Shown: positions 7,337 through 15,125 of the stretch, in pieces
Layout of the letters: every line of letters starts with the position of its first letter
Position numbering within the stretch: the stretch's first letter is position 1
Assembly: GCA_002422955.1 (NCBI GenBank)
Contig: DITY01000060.1
Coordinates: 78,436-100,803 of the forward strand
DNA length: 22,368 nucleotides
From: Planctomycetaceae bacterium UBA6172
GTDB lineage: Bacteria; Planctomycetota; Planctomycetia; Pirellulales; Pirellulaceae
Direction of reading: 5' to 3'
Translations under genes and position numbers: made by a program
Notes under the pieces: model-generated
The model's database searches: none
Seen by the model: the letters and a program-made list of their open reading frames with translations, nothing else
Told to the model about the DNA's origin: nothing

Positions 7337-7797
7337 TTTCTCGAACAACCAATAAGTGCTGACTGACATTCGTTCGCAAACACCCACCACCGCAGGCACG
7401 CCACGAACTCGATTCGCACGCGACCCTCAAGACTGGGGCAAAGAGCGCCTCGACACGGTCAGGAGTTACTCCTCGCGGAAACCTCGTCTTCTCTACAGTC
7501 TGACAAGCGAAAACTGAAAACCTTCAATCGCCAGTTCCCAAAGTATCTTCTAAGTTACCTGGTCTTCCTAGCTTGAGCAAGGAAAAGTTCGAAAGAATTT
7601 CTGCTTTGTTACGGTTGTCGCGATCATGCGGCCTCGGCTCGCACTTGCTGTCCGTGTTCGGACCGCGGCAACTCGTCGCTGGTCCGCGGGCGACGGAAGG
7701 CTCCGTTGAATGACGGCCCCCAACCGCTCCGCGTCGTGCTCGTCTTTTTCCCAAGCCGCTCTCAGCCGGTCAGGTCGCTGGACCTTCGCTCGTCAGC
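7337..7797. other. 461-base intergenic region between the polymer operon and the PEP-CTERM gene
   Basis: No credible gene in either strand; the short open frames here have low-complexity Arg/Pro/Gly content. The stretch about 7500-7620 is visibly richer in A+T than its surroundings, consistent with promoter DNA for the PEP-CTERM gene. A perfect dyad AGGAGT-T-ACTCCT lies at 7461-7473, about 125 bases before the PEP-CTERM start. A 5-bp hairpin (7772-7785) sits just past the acetyltransferase stop but lacks a T-run. I looked for a sigma-54 (-24/-12) element, which is known for some PEP-CTERM loci, and found none with correct GG-N10-GC spacing. Confidence 0.5.
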
Positions 7798-8400
7798 TCA
7801 CCCCCGAACCTCCCGTGCCGGAACCCCCCCGACGGTGGTGCCGGGGGCGACCGACTTGCTGACCGCGGCGCACGGCAAGCAGCGGCTGCCGCTGCCCAAT
7901 TCCACCCCCGGCCCGACGAAGGCCTGGGCGCAAACCCAGCAGCCGTCGCCGATGGTGATCGGCGCGGTCACCAAGCTGAAGCGGCTGCTGTCGAAGTCAT
8001 GGGACCCGGTACACAGGAACGCTCGCTGGGAAATGCAAACGTTGGCGCCGATCTTGACCGGCGCCAGACTGAGGATCTGCACTTCATCGCCGATCCAGGT
8101 GTGATCGCCACACTCCAGCCGCCACGGGAACGTGACATTGACCCGCGACCGCAGGACCACGCCACGGCCGATTTTGGCACCGAAGACCCGCAGCCAGAAG
8201 ACCTTGATCGCCGACGGGAGCGGGATCCGGGAATAGAAGAAGATCCCGCGGACGATCAACCACAGCAGTTCCACCGACCGAGGTGCGCCGCGGTCAAAAT
8301 CGGAATTGTCAAATCGCCCCAACTCCAACACCGGACGCGGACCCGCCGTCATACCCGGTCGGCCGTCTGGCGGACTGCTGTTCGAGTCGCTCCGTTTCAT
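7798..8400 (-). CDS. WcaF family extracellular polysaccharide biosynthesis acetyltransferase
   Basis: Cytoplasmic left-handed beta-helix (hexapeptide-repeat) acetyltransferase that would O-acetylate a sugar of the EPS from acetyl-CoA. 200 residues, close to the usual WcaF length. After a disordered first 25 residues comes the family-typical FDNSDFDRG and LLWLIVRGIFFYSRIP segment. Hexapeptide coils follow at about 75-125 (KIGRGVVLRSRVNVTFPW, IGDEVQI, KIGANVCISQ) and about 145-190. The probable catalytic His134 lies in CTGSHDFDS, and the substrate-end motif VGGVPAREVRG closes the protein. Its ATG overlaps the stop of the polymerase-like gene by four bases (ATGA), so the two are translationally coupled. 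It is the last gene before the 461-base gap. The acetylated sugar cannot be deduced. Confidence 0.9.
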   Translation of the reverse strand: MKRSDSNSSPPDGRPGMTAGPRPVLELGRFDNSDFDRGAPRSVELLWLIVRGIFFYSRIPLPSAIKVFWLRVFGAKIGRGVVLRSRVNVTFPWRLECGDHTWIGDEVQILSLAPVKIGANVCISQRAFLCTGSHDFDSSRFSLVTAPITIGDGCWVCAQAFVGPGVELGSGSRCLPCAAVSKSVAPGTTVGGVPAREVRG

Positions 8401-9692
8401 GCCGGGAGCGGACCGCTCGGCAGGGAGAGTTGGTCCACTCGCTCCATCATGAATACGGTGGCCAGGAACAGGGTCATCGGCAGCGTTAGCACGCCGAACA
8501 GGTAGGCTTCGAAGAAGGTCCCCGCCATCGCGACCACGACCACCGAAAGGACCATCGCTCGCAGCGAGCTGGTTTCAAACAGATGCGGCGACGACCAGAG
8601 GCGCAGGGTCAACTTGAGCGTGTAGGCAAATAGGGCGAGCATCGGTAGCAGGCCAAGGATACCGAGTCCGGCCGCGGCCCCCAGCCACGTGCTCTCGCCG
8701 AAGCCGAGCCGACCTCCCCCCTCGATGGGTTCCCCGAACAGCGGATTGCTGACGAACGCTTCCCACTGATTCTTCCAGATGTCGGTTCGGGTGTCCGTCG
8801 TCGTCAGGATCCGGGAATTGCTCGAAATCTCGAGCCCCGTGTCGAAATTGCTGATCACCGCGATCGCGACCAGGCCGATCGCGGTCACCGCCGCGATCTC
8901 TTCCAGTCGCATCTGGAAATAGGCCGTGGCGCCGACCACCACCAACAACAACGCCAGGCGAGAGCCGGTCAAGTAACACCAATAAAGCATCACCAGGACG
9001 AAGACCGCGGCCAGCAATCGGATTGCCAAATTGCGGTAATTGGCGAAAACGAAATAAGCCACCGGTAGCAGGGGCGCGGCCGAAATCACGAACATCTGCG
9101 GATTGTTCGTGATCCCGTGAAACCGTCCTCCGACGACGAACATCGCCGAACGATTGACGTAGAACTGGAACAGATTGGCCGAGAAAAATATCGCCGCCGT
9201 CGCGAGGATGAATAGCAAATACAGGCTGAAGGCTTCGGTCGGTGTATTCGCCGCCTGAAACAGAATGGAGAAGACGACGGCGACGATCACAAACCCGGCA
9301 AAGACCACCACGACAAAGGTGTAGTCGTCGGTGTAAATCAGGTTCTTGGCCAGAATCAGCATGTGCGTGAAGAGCAGGAGTTTGGCGGAGGGGTACAAGC
9401 CACCCACAAGCCGGAACCCCGCCGCGGTCATGGCGACCAGCAACGCCGCCCCACCGATCACCGCAAAGAACCGGTTGTACGAACGGATCCCCTCGAGCGG
9501 TCCCCAGAGCGGGATGTATTCGAGCGGGTCGAACAGGGTGGGTGGGGTGATCGACACCAACACGGCGAAGCCGGCTGCGATGTAGATGAACATCTCCGGG
9601 CGGGAGATGGCATATCCGAGCGCCAGCACCCCAAACGCCAGCGCCACCAGGTAGCTCGGTTCGCTGAAAAAATTGACGAGACGGTCGAGCAT
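8397..9692 (-). CDS. O-antigen ligase / Wzy-type polysaccharide polymerase-like membrane protein
   Basis: 431 residues, almost entirely hydrophobic, with roughly ten to twelve membrane spans. It shows the O-antigen ligase/Wzy_C pattern. A transmembrane segment starts TGSRLALLLVVVG, and a later periplasmic loop contains SRILTTTDTRTDIW, a W-to-NPLFGEP stretch and an ESTWLGAAAGLGILGLL motif. Members polymerise lipid-linked repeat units in the periplasm or ligate chains. With a Wzz-type kinase in the same locus, polymerisation (Wzy role) is the better guess. There is a clear ATG at 9692. The 110-base gap from the preceding GT4 is one of the larger breaks within the block. It overlaps the acetyltransferase start downstream. 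Confidence 0.85.
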   Translation of the reverse strand: MLDRLVNFFSEPSYLVALAFGVLALGYAISRPEMFIYIAAGFAVLVSITPPTLFDPLEYIPLWGPLEGIRSYNRFFAVIGGAALLVAMTAAGFRLVGGLYPSAKLLLFTHMLILAKNLIYTDDYTFVVVVFAGFVIVAVVFSILFQAANTPTEAFSLYLLFILATAAIFFSANLFQFYVNRSAMFVVGGRFHGITNNPQMFVISAAPLLPVAYFVFANYRNLAIRLLAAVFVLVMLYWCYLTGSRLALLLVVVGATAYFQMRLEEIAAVTAIGLVAIAVISNFDTGLEISSNSRILTTTDTRTDIWKNQWEAFVSNPLFGEPIEGGGRLGFGESTWLGAAAGLGILGLLPMLALFAYTLKLTLRLWSSPHLFETSSLRAMVLSVVVVAMAGTFFEAYLFGVLTLPMTLFLATVFMMERVDQLSLPSGPLPA

Positions 9693-9704
9693 TCGAATCG
9701 GGTC

Positions 9705-9790
9705 TTAGGTTGGGAACGCCGGCAAGGATGCTCTCATCCGTCCAACCGAAACGTTAGCTTCTGTTATTCGCAAGGGAAAGGCCAACCTAA
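9705..9790. repeat. Nine-base inverted repeat between a GT4 gene and the polymerase-like gene
   Basis: TTAGGTTGG (9705-9713) and CCAACCTAA (9782-9790) are perfect inverted copies separated by 68 bases, filling most of the 110-base gap. An additional palindrome GGTTTAAACC (9800-9809) overlaps the stop codon of the GT4 gene. There is no T-run, so it is not an obvious terminator. It may be an RNA structure or chance; a rough estimate is a few percent for a 9-base match in a gap this size. Confidence 0.3.
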
Positions 9791-9802
9791 CCGCTTCACG
9801 GT

Positions 9803-10933
9803 TTAAACCTCACGCTTCCATGGTGGCGCGATCCGCTCATTCCGTTGCACCGCTGCGACAAAATATTCAGCGACCGACGCGGCCGAGATCGTCCCGTTCG
9901 CCCACTCGATCGTTTGCTGACGTGACGCTCGGACCACATCGTGAGCGGCAAAGTACCCGCCCAACGCCGCCGTCAAGGACGACACGTCATGCCCACGGAA
10001 CACACGGCCCCGTGCCGTCGATCCGGCGACCGTGGCACAGGCCCCGCAAAGGTCACTGACCAAGACATAAGTGCCACACTGCAGGGCTTCATTGACCACC
10101 GCGCCCCAACCGTCCCAACGGCTTGGCAGGATCAGGCAATCGGCCGCGCCAATCCGCGACCGAGTGGCGGCATTGGGCAGGTTGCCCGCAAACGTGACCC
10201 GGGATTCGAGTCCCAGCGCTCGCGTCTGGGCCTCCAGCGTGGGACGGCTTGGCCCATCGCCGACGATCTGCAGTTGCCAACGCTCGCCACGCCGACTCGC
10301 CAAGGCGTCCAGGAGCAAGTCGACACCTTTGCGGGGGATCAATTGGCCCACGAAAACGAGGTCGATCGGTCCGTTCTGGGCGCTGACGCGGGGGCTGGGC
10401 CTCGAGTCGCTCGGTTCGACCGTGTAGGCGAACTCCCGAATTTTGGCCGCCGGGATCCAAGCCTTAGCGAAGAAGCTGGTCCCCAAGTCGCCCATCGCGA
10501 ATACCCGTCGAAAGCTTACGCCGTCGCGGATCGCCAAATACCTCGCCCGCTGGGTTCGCAGCCAGCCCTTGCTGCCCTGGAAATCAAACGCCTCCGAGAT
10601 CCAAACTTTCGCGCAGGCTGCAGGCTTAAGAGATCGCAGGGCCTGGCCGGCCTGCGGCAATACGAAGTAGCTGCCGAATGCATGGCAGGTTTGCGAGTCG
10701 GTCATCGCCAGCAATTCGGCACGGCGGTCCGGGTCTCGCGCATCGACCAGATTCGCCTTGCCGAAATCGGGCAAGACCCACCCCATCTGCCGACGCTCTG
10801 TCGGCAGGTCCTGTTCATACGCAAACCAAACCTCGGTGTCCGCACGCTCGGCCAGCGCCCGTACGAAGGCCGATTGATGAAAGCTCGGGATATTGAGCCA
10901 GAATACGAAGCGTCGAAAACGGATGTCTGTCAT
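9803..10933 (-). CDS. Glycosyltransferase family 4 protein (GT-B fold)
   Basis: Predicted cytoplasmic transferase adding a sugar from a nucleotide donor to the growing lipid-linked repeat unit. From the ATG at 10933 it has 376 residues. The C-terminal Rossmann domain starts with FVGQLIPRKGVDLLLDAL (194-211), then LQIVGDGPSR, VTFAGNLP and the donor-site region LPSRWDGWGAVVNEALQCG (about 269-287) with Glu282. The first Glu of the EX7E motif is replaced by Asp274. The chosen start lies 7 bases after the upstream stop, with GAGGA 11 bases before it; an in-frame ATG at 10984 would overlap the upstream gene by 44 bases and adds a poorly family-like leader. Donor and acceptor are unknown. Confidence 0.9.
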   Translation of the reverse strand: MTDIRFRRFVFWLNIPSFHQSAFVRALAERADTEVWFAYEQDLPTERRQMGWVLPDFGKANLVDARDPDRRAELLAMTDSQTCHAFGSYFVLPQAGQALRSLKPAACAKVWISEAFDFQGSKGWLRTQRARYLAIRDGVSFRRVFAMGDLGTSFFAKAWIPAAKIREFAYTVEPSDSRPSPRVSAQNGPIDLVFVGQLIPRKGVDLLLDALASRRGERWQLQIVGDGPSRPTLEAQTRALGLESRVTFAGNLPNAATRSRIGAADCLILPSRWDGWGAVVNEALQCGTYVLVSDLCGACATVAGSTARGRVFRGHDVSSLTAALGGYFAAHDVVRASRQQTIEWANGTISAASVAEYFVAAVQRNERIAPPWKREV

Positions 10934-10940
10934 GCGTTGG

Positions 10941-12029
10941 TCAATCCTCGGCGTGGAGATCGCCAACCACCCCGGCATAGGCATCGACCAAGTCTTGAGC
11001 GCTCCGCCGCCAGCTGTAGGTTTCGGCTACCCAGCTCCTGCCACGGCTGCCCATCCGGCTCCGTTCCGCCGGCTGGCAGTCGCAGGCGGCTCGCAGGGCC
11101 GTGGCCAAGGAAGATGCCTGTGGGTCGCATACCCAGCCGATGCCGAGCTCCGGCAAGTTGGTCCACGGCGTGCCGGTCGTCGTCAGGACCGGGCTGCCGA
11201 AGGCCAAGGCCTCGATCACGGTGATCGCAAAGTTTTCGGAGCGCGAGGGAACGATCACCAGGTCAGCCTGTTCCAGCAACGTCGTCTTCGCTGGCCCGAA
11301 TCGCTCACCCAGCCACTCGATCCGCACCTGCTGATTGCCCGATGCGGCGATCCGCTCCGACAGCATCCCCCGCAGGTTGGCCTCATCCGGCCCGGCCACC
11401 TGCAGCGTCCAGCCCGCTGGGGCGACAGCCAGCCAGGCGTCAATCAGCAGATCGATCCCCTTGATCGGATGCAGCCGCCCGAGATACAGGGCGTGAAGAC
11501 CACCCTTCTTGCCCTGCAGCGATTCTTGGGAGGGTACGTGGACCCCTGGGGACGCGATTACCAGCGGCTGACGAATATGGAGGTTGCGAAGCGTTGCCAA
11601 CTCCGGCGGGGCGGTGACATGCAGCAAGGAAGCCGAGCGAAAGTCACGGCGCTGATAGACCGCCCAAGCGGCCCGCTTTCGCCAACGCGAGAATCGCAAG
11701 GCTGCCGGCTCCAGCATCCCATGGGTCGAGAGCGTTGTGGGGATGCCCTGCCGCCGCGCGGCCTTCAGGGCACGGTGATAAAGCGGCAACCACAGCCCAT
11801 GAACATGCACGATATCCGACTTCGCGATCAACTCGGGAAGCGACCCCGAGGCATCGAGGATCGCGACCGCGGGTTCGATCTCGTGGCAGTTCGACTTCAC
11901 GAACTCGGTCCCGACAAAAATGCTGACCTGATGGCCTTGGCGTGACTGTTCGTTCGCGACCTCGGCGACGAACAGGGAGACGCCACCCCACTGCAGCGTC
12001 AGCTGCCCCACGACATGCAAAATCCTCAT
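10941..12029 (-). CDS. Glycosyltransferase family 4 protein (GT-B fold)
   Basis: 362 residues from the ATG at 12029, which forms a 4-base ATGA overlap with the preceding GT4 stop. This start gives the canonical GT4 opening MRILHVVGQL followed by QWGGVS (13-18), the GG loop near the N-terminus. Further landmarks are SDIVHVHGLW (71-80), TLSTHGML (99-106), ALYLGRLHPIKGIDLLIDAW (180-199) and the donor-site segment IVPSRSENFAITVIEALAFGSPVL in the last third. An upstream ATG at 12086 is rejected because it would run 60 bases into the preceding gene. It is the middle of three tandem GT4 genes; each presumably makes a different linkage. Specificity cannot be read from the sequence. Confidence 0.92.
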   Translation of the reverse strand: MRILHVVGQLTLQWGGVSLFVAEVANEQSRQGHQVSIFVGTEFVKSNCHEIEPAVAILDASGSLPELIAKSDIVHVHGLWLPLYHRALKAARRQGIPTTLSTHGMLEPAALRFSRWRKRAAWAVYQRRDFRSASLLHVTAPPELATLRNLHIRQPLVIASPGVHVPSQESLQGKKGGLHALYLGRLHPIKGIDLLIDAWLAVAPAGWTLQVAGPDEANLRGMLSERIAASGNQQVRIEWLGERFGPAKTTLLEQADLVIVPSRSENFAITVIEALAFGSPVLTTTGTPWTNLPELGIGWVCDPQASSLATALRAACDCQPAERSRMGSRGRSWVAETYSWRRSAQDLVDAYAGVVGDLHAED

Positions 12030-13204
12030 CGCGAATTCGCTGGGCCCCAGGCGAACTCGGCGACGAGTTTGCGGGTCGCTTGCCAATCGAAACTCCGAGC
12101 ATGGCGGATCTGCGGTTCGTTATCCCGTACCGCGGCACCCGCTGACCAGGCCTCCGCGACGGCCTGTCCCGCCCTGGAAGGCCGATCGATCTCGAGTGGC
12201 AACGGGTAGGCTCCCCCGACCTCCGCCAGCGCCCCGCGGCCGGAAGAGAAGCAGGTCGTGCCACACGCCATCGCCTCCACCAATTGCATCCCAAAGCCTT
12301 CATGCCGCGAAGTCTCTAAATAGAAATCCGCGTGACGGTAGAGCGCGGCCAGTAGCCCGAATTGATCCGCTCCCAAGAACGGCAGCCATTCGACATCGGC
12401 GAGGACGCCACACCGCGCGAAGCTGGCGGCCAAGTCCCGTTTCTCCGCGCCGTCTCGGGTGCCGGCCAAGGCCAGTTTGCCGGGGTAGCCGCCCTGCTTT
12501 GCGGCGCGGAACAGTTCCGGCAGAATGTCGTAACCCTCACGCGGGTCACCTGTCGCGAACGCCAACACAAACGGGGATGCGTTCAAGGGGGCTAGCAGTT
12601 CGCTTTGGGCGTCCCGCGGTGCCAGGCTGGTGAACCGCGCGTCGACGCCACAATAGCCGATGGTCGTCCGTTCTCGATCGATACCGAACTCGGAAATGAC
12701 CCCCTGCCGTACGAACTCCGAGTTGCAAACCACCAGGTCGCTGCAACGCAACCCCCGCACGCGTAACGCTTCCCAAGCGGCGTCGATGCATCTCCTGCGG
12801 AGGCCCCGTTTCGCCTGCACTCGCCAGATCCAGTGGTTCAAGTCATGGCAGACGGTCAAGGTTCTGGCCGCATAATGGCGACCGATCTTGTCGGCAGGAC
12901 GGATGAACGTATCCGCCCCCACTTCGCGAAGTAGCCGGGGCATGACCTTCATGCCGAGGTTCAGCTCGGATGCGTACGGGATGCGAATCACCGCTGACGA
13001 ACCCGGCAGCAACTCTTCCTCGACGGAGGTCTCAAAAATCACGGCGACCAACCGTGCCTCCAGCGGTTGTGACGCTCGCAAGGCATCCCAGATCTGCCAG
13101 GTGTACCTGCCCACCCCCTTCATGTTTCGGGTGAGCGAAGTCGCATCGAGTAAAACAGTCGCTCCCAAAATTTCCTTCGCTAGGATTCCGCTTCGTTTGC
13201 CCAC
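12026..13204 (-). CDS. Glycosyltransferase family 4 protein (GT-B fold)
   Basis: 392 residues with a GTG start at 13204; no ATG precedes the conserved N-terminal strand VLLDATSLTRNMKGVGRYTW (17-36), so GTG is the simplest choice although no clear ribosome binding site is seen. The N-terminal domain continues with TVCHDLNHWIW, VVCNSEFVRQGVI and a YCGVD turn (184-188). The C-terminal domain carries LAFATGDPREGYDILPELF (214-232), LALAGTR and HEGFGMQLVEAMACG (301-315), with Glu302 and Glu310 as the EX7E pair. The GVGRYTW-type opening resembles mannosyl- or rhamnosyltransferases of GT4, but donor assignment is a guess. It lies 63 bases after the O-methyltransferase gene and is coupled to the next GT4. 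Confidence 0.92.
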   Translation of the reverse strand: MGKRSGILAKEILGATVLLDATSLTRNMKGVGRYTWQIWDALRASQPLEARLVAVIFETSVEEELLPGSSAVIRIPYASELNLGMKVMPRLLREVGADTFIRPADKIGRHYAARTLTVCHDLNHWIWRVQAKRGLRRRCIDAAWEALRVRGLRCSDLVVCNSEFVRQGVISEFGIDRERTTIGYCGVDARFTSLAPRDAQSELLAPLNASPFVLAFATGDPREGYDILPELFRAAKQGGYPGKLALAGTRDGAEKRDLAASFARCGVLADVEWLPFLGADQFGLLAALYRHADFYLETSRHEGFGMQLVEAMACGTTCFSSGRGALAEVGGAYPLPLEIDRPSRAGQAVAEAWSAGAAVRDNEPQIRHARSFDWQATRKLVAEFAWGPANSR

Positions 13205-13267
13205 GGCGGCGACCCGCGACTTCGCATTCTCCGCCGAGTTGCCGCGCGATCGGTCAACTTCACTTCA

Positions 13268-14014
13268 TCAGAACCAAGATCGCGCCTTCAAAATCGCATA
13301 CCTCAATCGCTGCCGCGCACTAAGGGCCCGCAGTTGGTTGCCGTGGGACAGGTTGCTCCGCTCGGCGTTCGGGCCTTTCTGTATGAAGGCGAGATTGTGA
13401 TAGAAGCTGAGGGCGGTGATATGCAGGTCGAAGTAAGTAGGTTGGTAATACGGATTGTCGAACTCTTGATAGTTCAGGCTGTCGGCCAAGCTTTTCAGAA
13501 AGTTCATCGCGGTCTTCCGCCTCCGCAAATTGAAACTGTCGCCGCCGTACCCCGCCAGATAGGATGTCTGCAGATCTTCGATCGCATAGATGCCATCGGG
13601 GTGCAGAATCGGGAACAGGATCTTGAACGTTTCGATGATGTGCCAATTGATGTGACTCCCGTCATCGACGATCAAATCGATCCGACCGATCGATGCGGCC
13701 ACCGATTCCAGGAAGGTTCGGTCCACCTGGCTGCCGCGAAAGATGGTGATGCGTTCCTCTTCATGGCGGCTTTTGTCATGGATGTCGATGCCATAAATCT
13801 TCGCATTGGGAAAGAACTCTTTCCACATCCTCAACGACTCGCCACCCTCTCGCGGATCCTCGAAGCCCCCTACCCCGATCTCCAGCAGATTGATCGGCAG
13901 TTCGCGCAAATGCTTGAAGTGGTGCTCATAGTGCGGCGTGTAGAAGTGTTGGCCCCACTTGTCCGTCCGATGCTTGATCGCTAGGTCCGTGAGGGAAGGC
14001 AATGGCGGTTTCAT
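13268..14014 (-). CDS. Class I SAM-dependent O-methyltransferase, MycE/macrocin-type
   Basis: 248 residues from the ATG at 14014. The fold opens with TDKWGQHFYTPHYEHHF (17-33), then SAM-binding motif I LLEIGVGGFEDP (43-54), GGESLRMWKEFFPNAKIYGIDIHDKS, the metal-site region LIVDDGSHINWH (114-125) and IYAIEDLQTSY (142-152). This succession matches the Mg-dependent sugar O-methyltransferases of macrolide pathways (MycE, mycinamicin) and their relatives in polysaccharide clusters. MycE has an additional N-terminal domain that is absent here. The likely job is O-methylation of an EPS sugar. The start is uncertain: ATG at 14041 (nine residues longer) or GTG at 14176, which would overlap the GT2 stop but add a disordered, Pro-rich leader. 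I prefer 14014 because homology begins right after it. Confidence 0.85.
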   Translation of the reverse strand: MKPPLPSLTDLAIKHRTDKWGQHFYTPHYEHHFKHLRELPINLLEIGVGGFEDPREGGESLRMWKEFFPNAKIYGIDIHDKSRHEEERITIFRGSQVDRTFLESVAASIGRIDLIVDDGSHINWHIIETFKILFPILHPDGIYAIEDLQTSYLAGYGGDSFNLRRRKTAMNFLKSLADSLNYQEFDNPYYQPTYFDLHITALSFYHNLAFIQKGPNAERSNLSHGNQLRALSARQRLRYAILKARSWF

Positions 14015-14162
14015 GGTCTCGATTGCGATGCGGCTTGGCATGGGAGGAGTGGATCTCGTGATCGCCAGTTCGATCGACTCGCGGTTCGTAGGCGGACCGC
14101 GCGCGGACAGGCCGTCACGAGGTGGCGTGTCATTCTCGGCCGGCGTGGTGTGTGCCTTGGAA

Positions 14163-15125
14163 TCACCGCCCGGCACCCCGGGGCTTCAATTGGCGAACAA
14201 GCCGGGAAGCGATGGCGGCTAAGCCGAACGCCGCCCCGGTCTGATCGATCGCATGGGTGTAGGCGATCGAGTCGCGGCTTTTCGGCTCGATCAGGCCAGT
14301 CGGCAGTTCTCGAAAACCATCTCGGATCGCCCGAGAAGCCTCCTTGAGCCCGCCTCGATGGACGCTGTAGATCGCGTCGTGGAGCAGCATCTGGGGGAGG
14401 TAGCGAACTTGCTGCCACCGCGTGCCGAAATGGCGCATGAACCAATAGCGATTTCTTAACTCGTAATACACCCCGGCCGCGGACCTGGCGACGCCCGAGC
14501 CCTTATGGATCATGAAGATCGCGGGCGCGTAGCACAGCGAAAACCCAGCCGCCAGCGCTTGCATCTGGACGAACAGTTCGGCGCCATAGAGAAAGACGCT
14601 CTCGTTGTAATAGCCGACTTGGTCCATCAAGGACTTTTTGAACGCGACCCCGCCGGCGTGATACCCCGTGGTTGGCCGGTAGCCCGTCTCCGTCGATTTG
14701 AGCCGTAGCGTGTCGATCGTCTCGCCCGAGGACCGCAATTCCTCGACCCGTGTCGCCACGATCGCCAAACGCTCATCACCAACCCGGAATGCCTCGGCCA
14801 CCTGTGACAGGACGTTCGCGTCCGGCATCAGCGAATCGTTGTCCATTTGGAATAACAATTCGCCCCTGGCATCAGCGAAGCCGACGCTGTATCCGTCCAT
14901 ACCGATGTTGCGGTCGAGACGAATCACGCGAACTTCGGGGAACTCACGCTGCAACATCGCCACCGAATCGTCGGAGGATGCGTTGTCCACGACGATGATC
15001 TCGAATCGGGCGTAGTCCTGGCCGCGGACAGACAGGATCGCTTCCCGCAAGTCATCCCGGCGGTTGAAGTTCACCATCACCACGGAAATCAGCGGCAGCG
15101 TGTCTGTGGCTGTTGAGATCGTCAT
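14163..15125 (-). CDS. Glycosyltransferase family 2 protein (GT-A fold)
   Basis: 320 residues from the ATG at 15125, which overlaps the GT10 stop by four bases (ATGA). The N-terminal GT2 core is complete: ISVVMVNFNRRDDL (13-26), FEIIVVDNASSDDS (41-54), RNIGMDGYSVGFADARGELLF and the metal-binding DXD as DND at 95-97. The later GYHAGGVAFKKSLMDQVGYYNESVFLYGAE segment (acceptor region with Glu) and the C-terminal part are typical of rhamnosyltransferase-like GT2 enzymes such as the WcaA/RfbN group. The open frame extends 145 codons further upstream but that is antisense-like low-quality sequence inside the GT10 gene. No membrane span is evident. Donor unknown. Confidence 0.93.
   Translation of the reverse strand: MTISTATDTLPLISVVMVNFNRRDDLREAILSVRGQDYARFEIIVVDNASSDDSVAMLQREFPEVRVIRLDRNIGMDGYSVGFADARGELLFQMDNDSLMPDANVLSQVAEAFRVGDERLAIVATRVEELRSSGETIDTLRLKSTETGYRPTTGYHAGGVAFKKSLMDQVGYYNESVFLYGAELFVQMQALAAGFSLCYAPAIFMIHKGSGVARSAAGVYYELRNRYWFMRHFGTRWQQVRYLPQMLLHDAIYSVHRGGLKEASRAIRDGFRELPTGLIEPKSRDSIAYTHAIDQTGAAFGLAAIASRLVRQLKPRGAGR

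Noticed and set aside
7337..7420. Possible sigma-54 promoter for the PEP-CTERM gene, as known for PrsR-controlled loci
   Set aside because: The nearest GG...GC pair has a 9-base spacer instead of 10 and poor flanking match.
7524..7754. 76-codon minus-strand open frame in the 461-base gap
   Set aside because: Arg/Gly/Pro-rich with no hydrophobic core, signal or motif; start without ribosome binding site. Treated as non-coding.
9941..11224. 427-codon plus-strand open frame
   Set aside because: Antisense to two clear GT4 genes; its translation is Arg/Gln/Pro-rich with no recognisable motif.
10893..11945. 350-codon plus-strand open frame
   Set aside because: Antisense to a GT4 gene with complete family motifs; no homology signal of its own.
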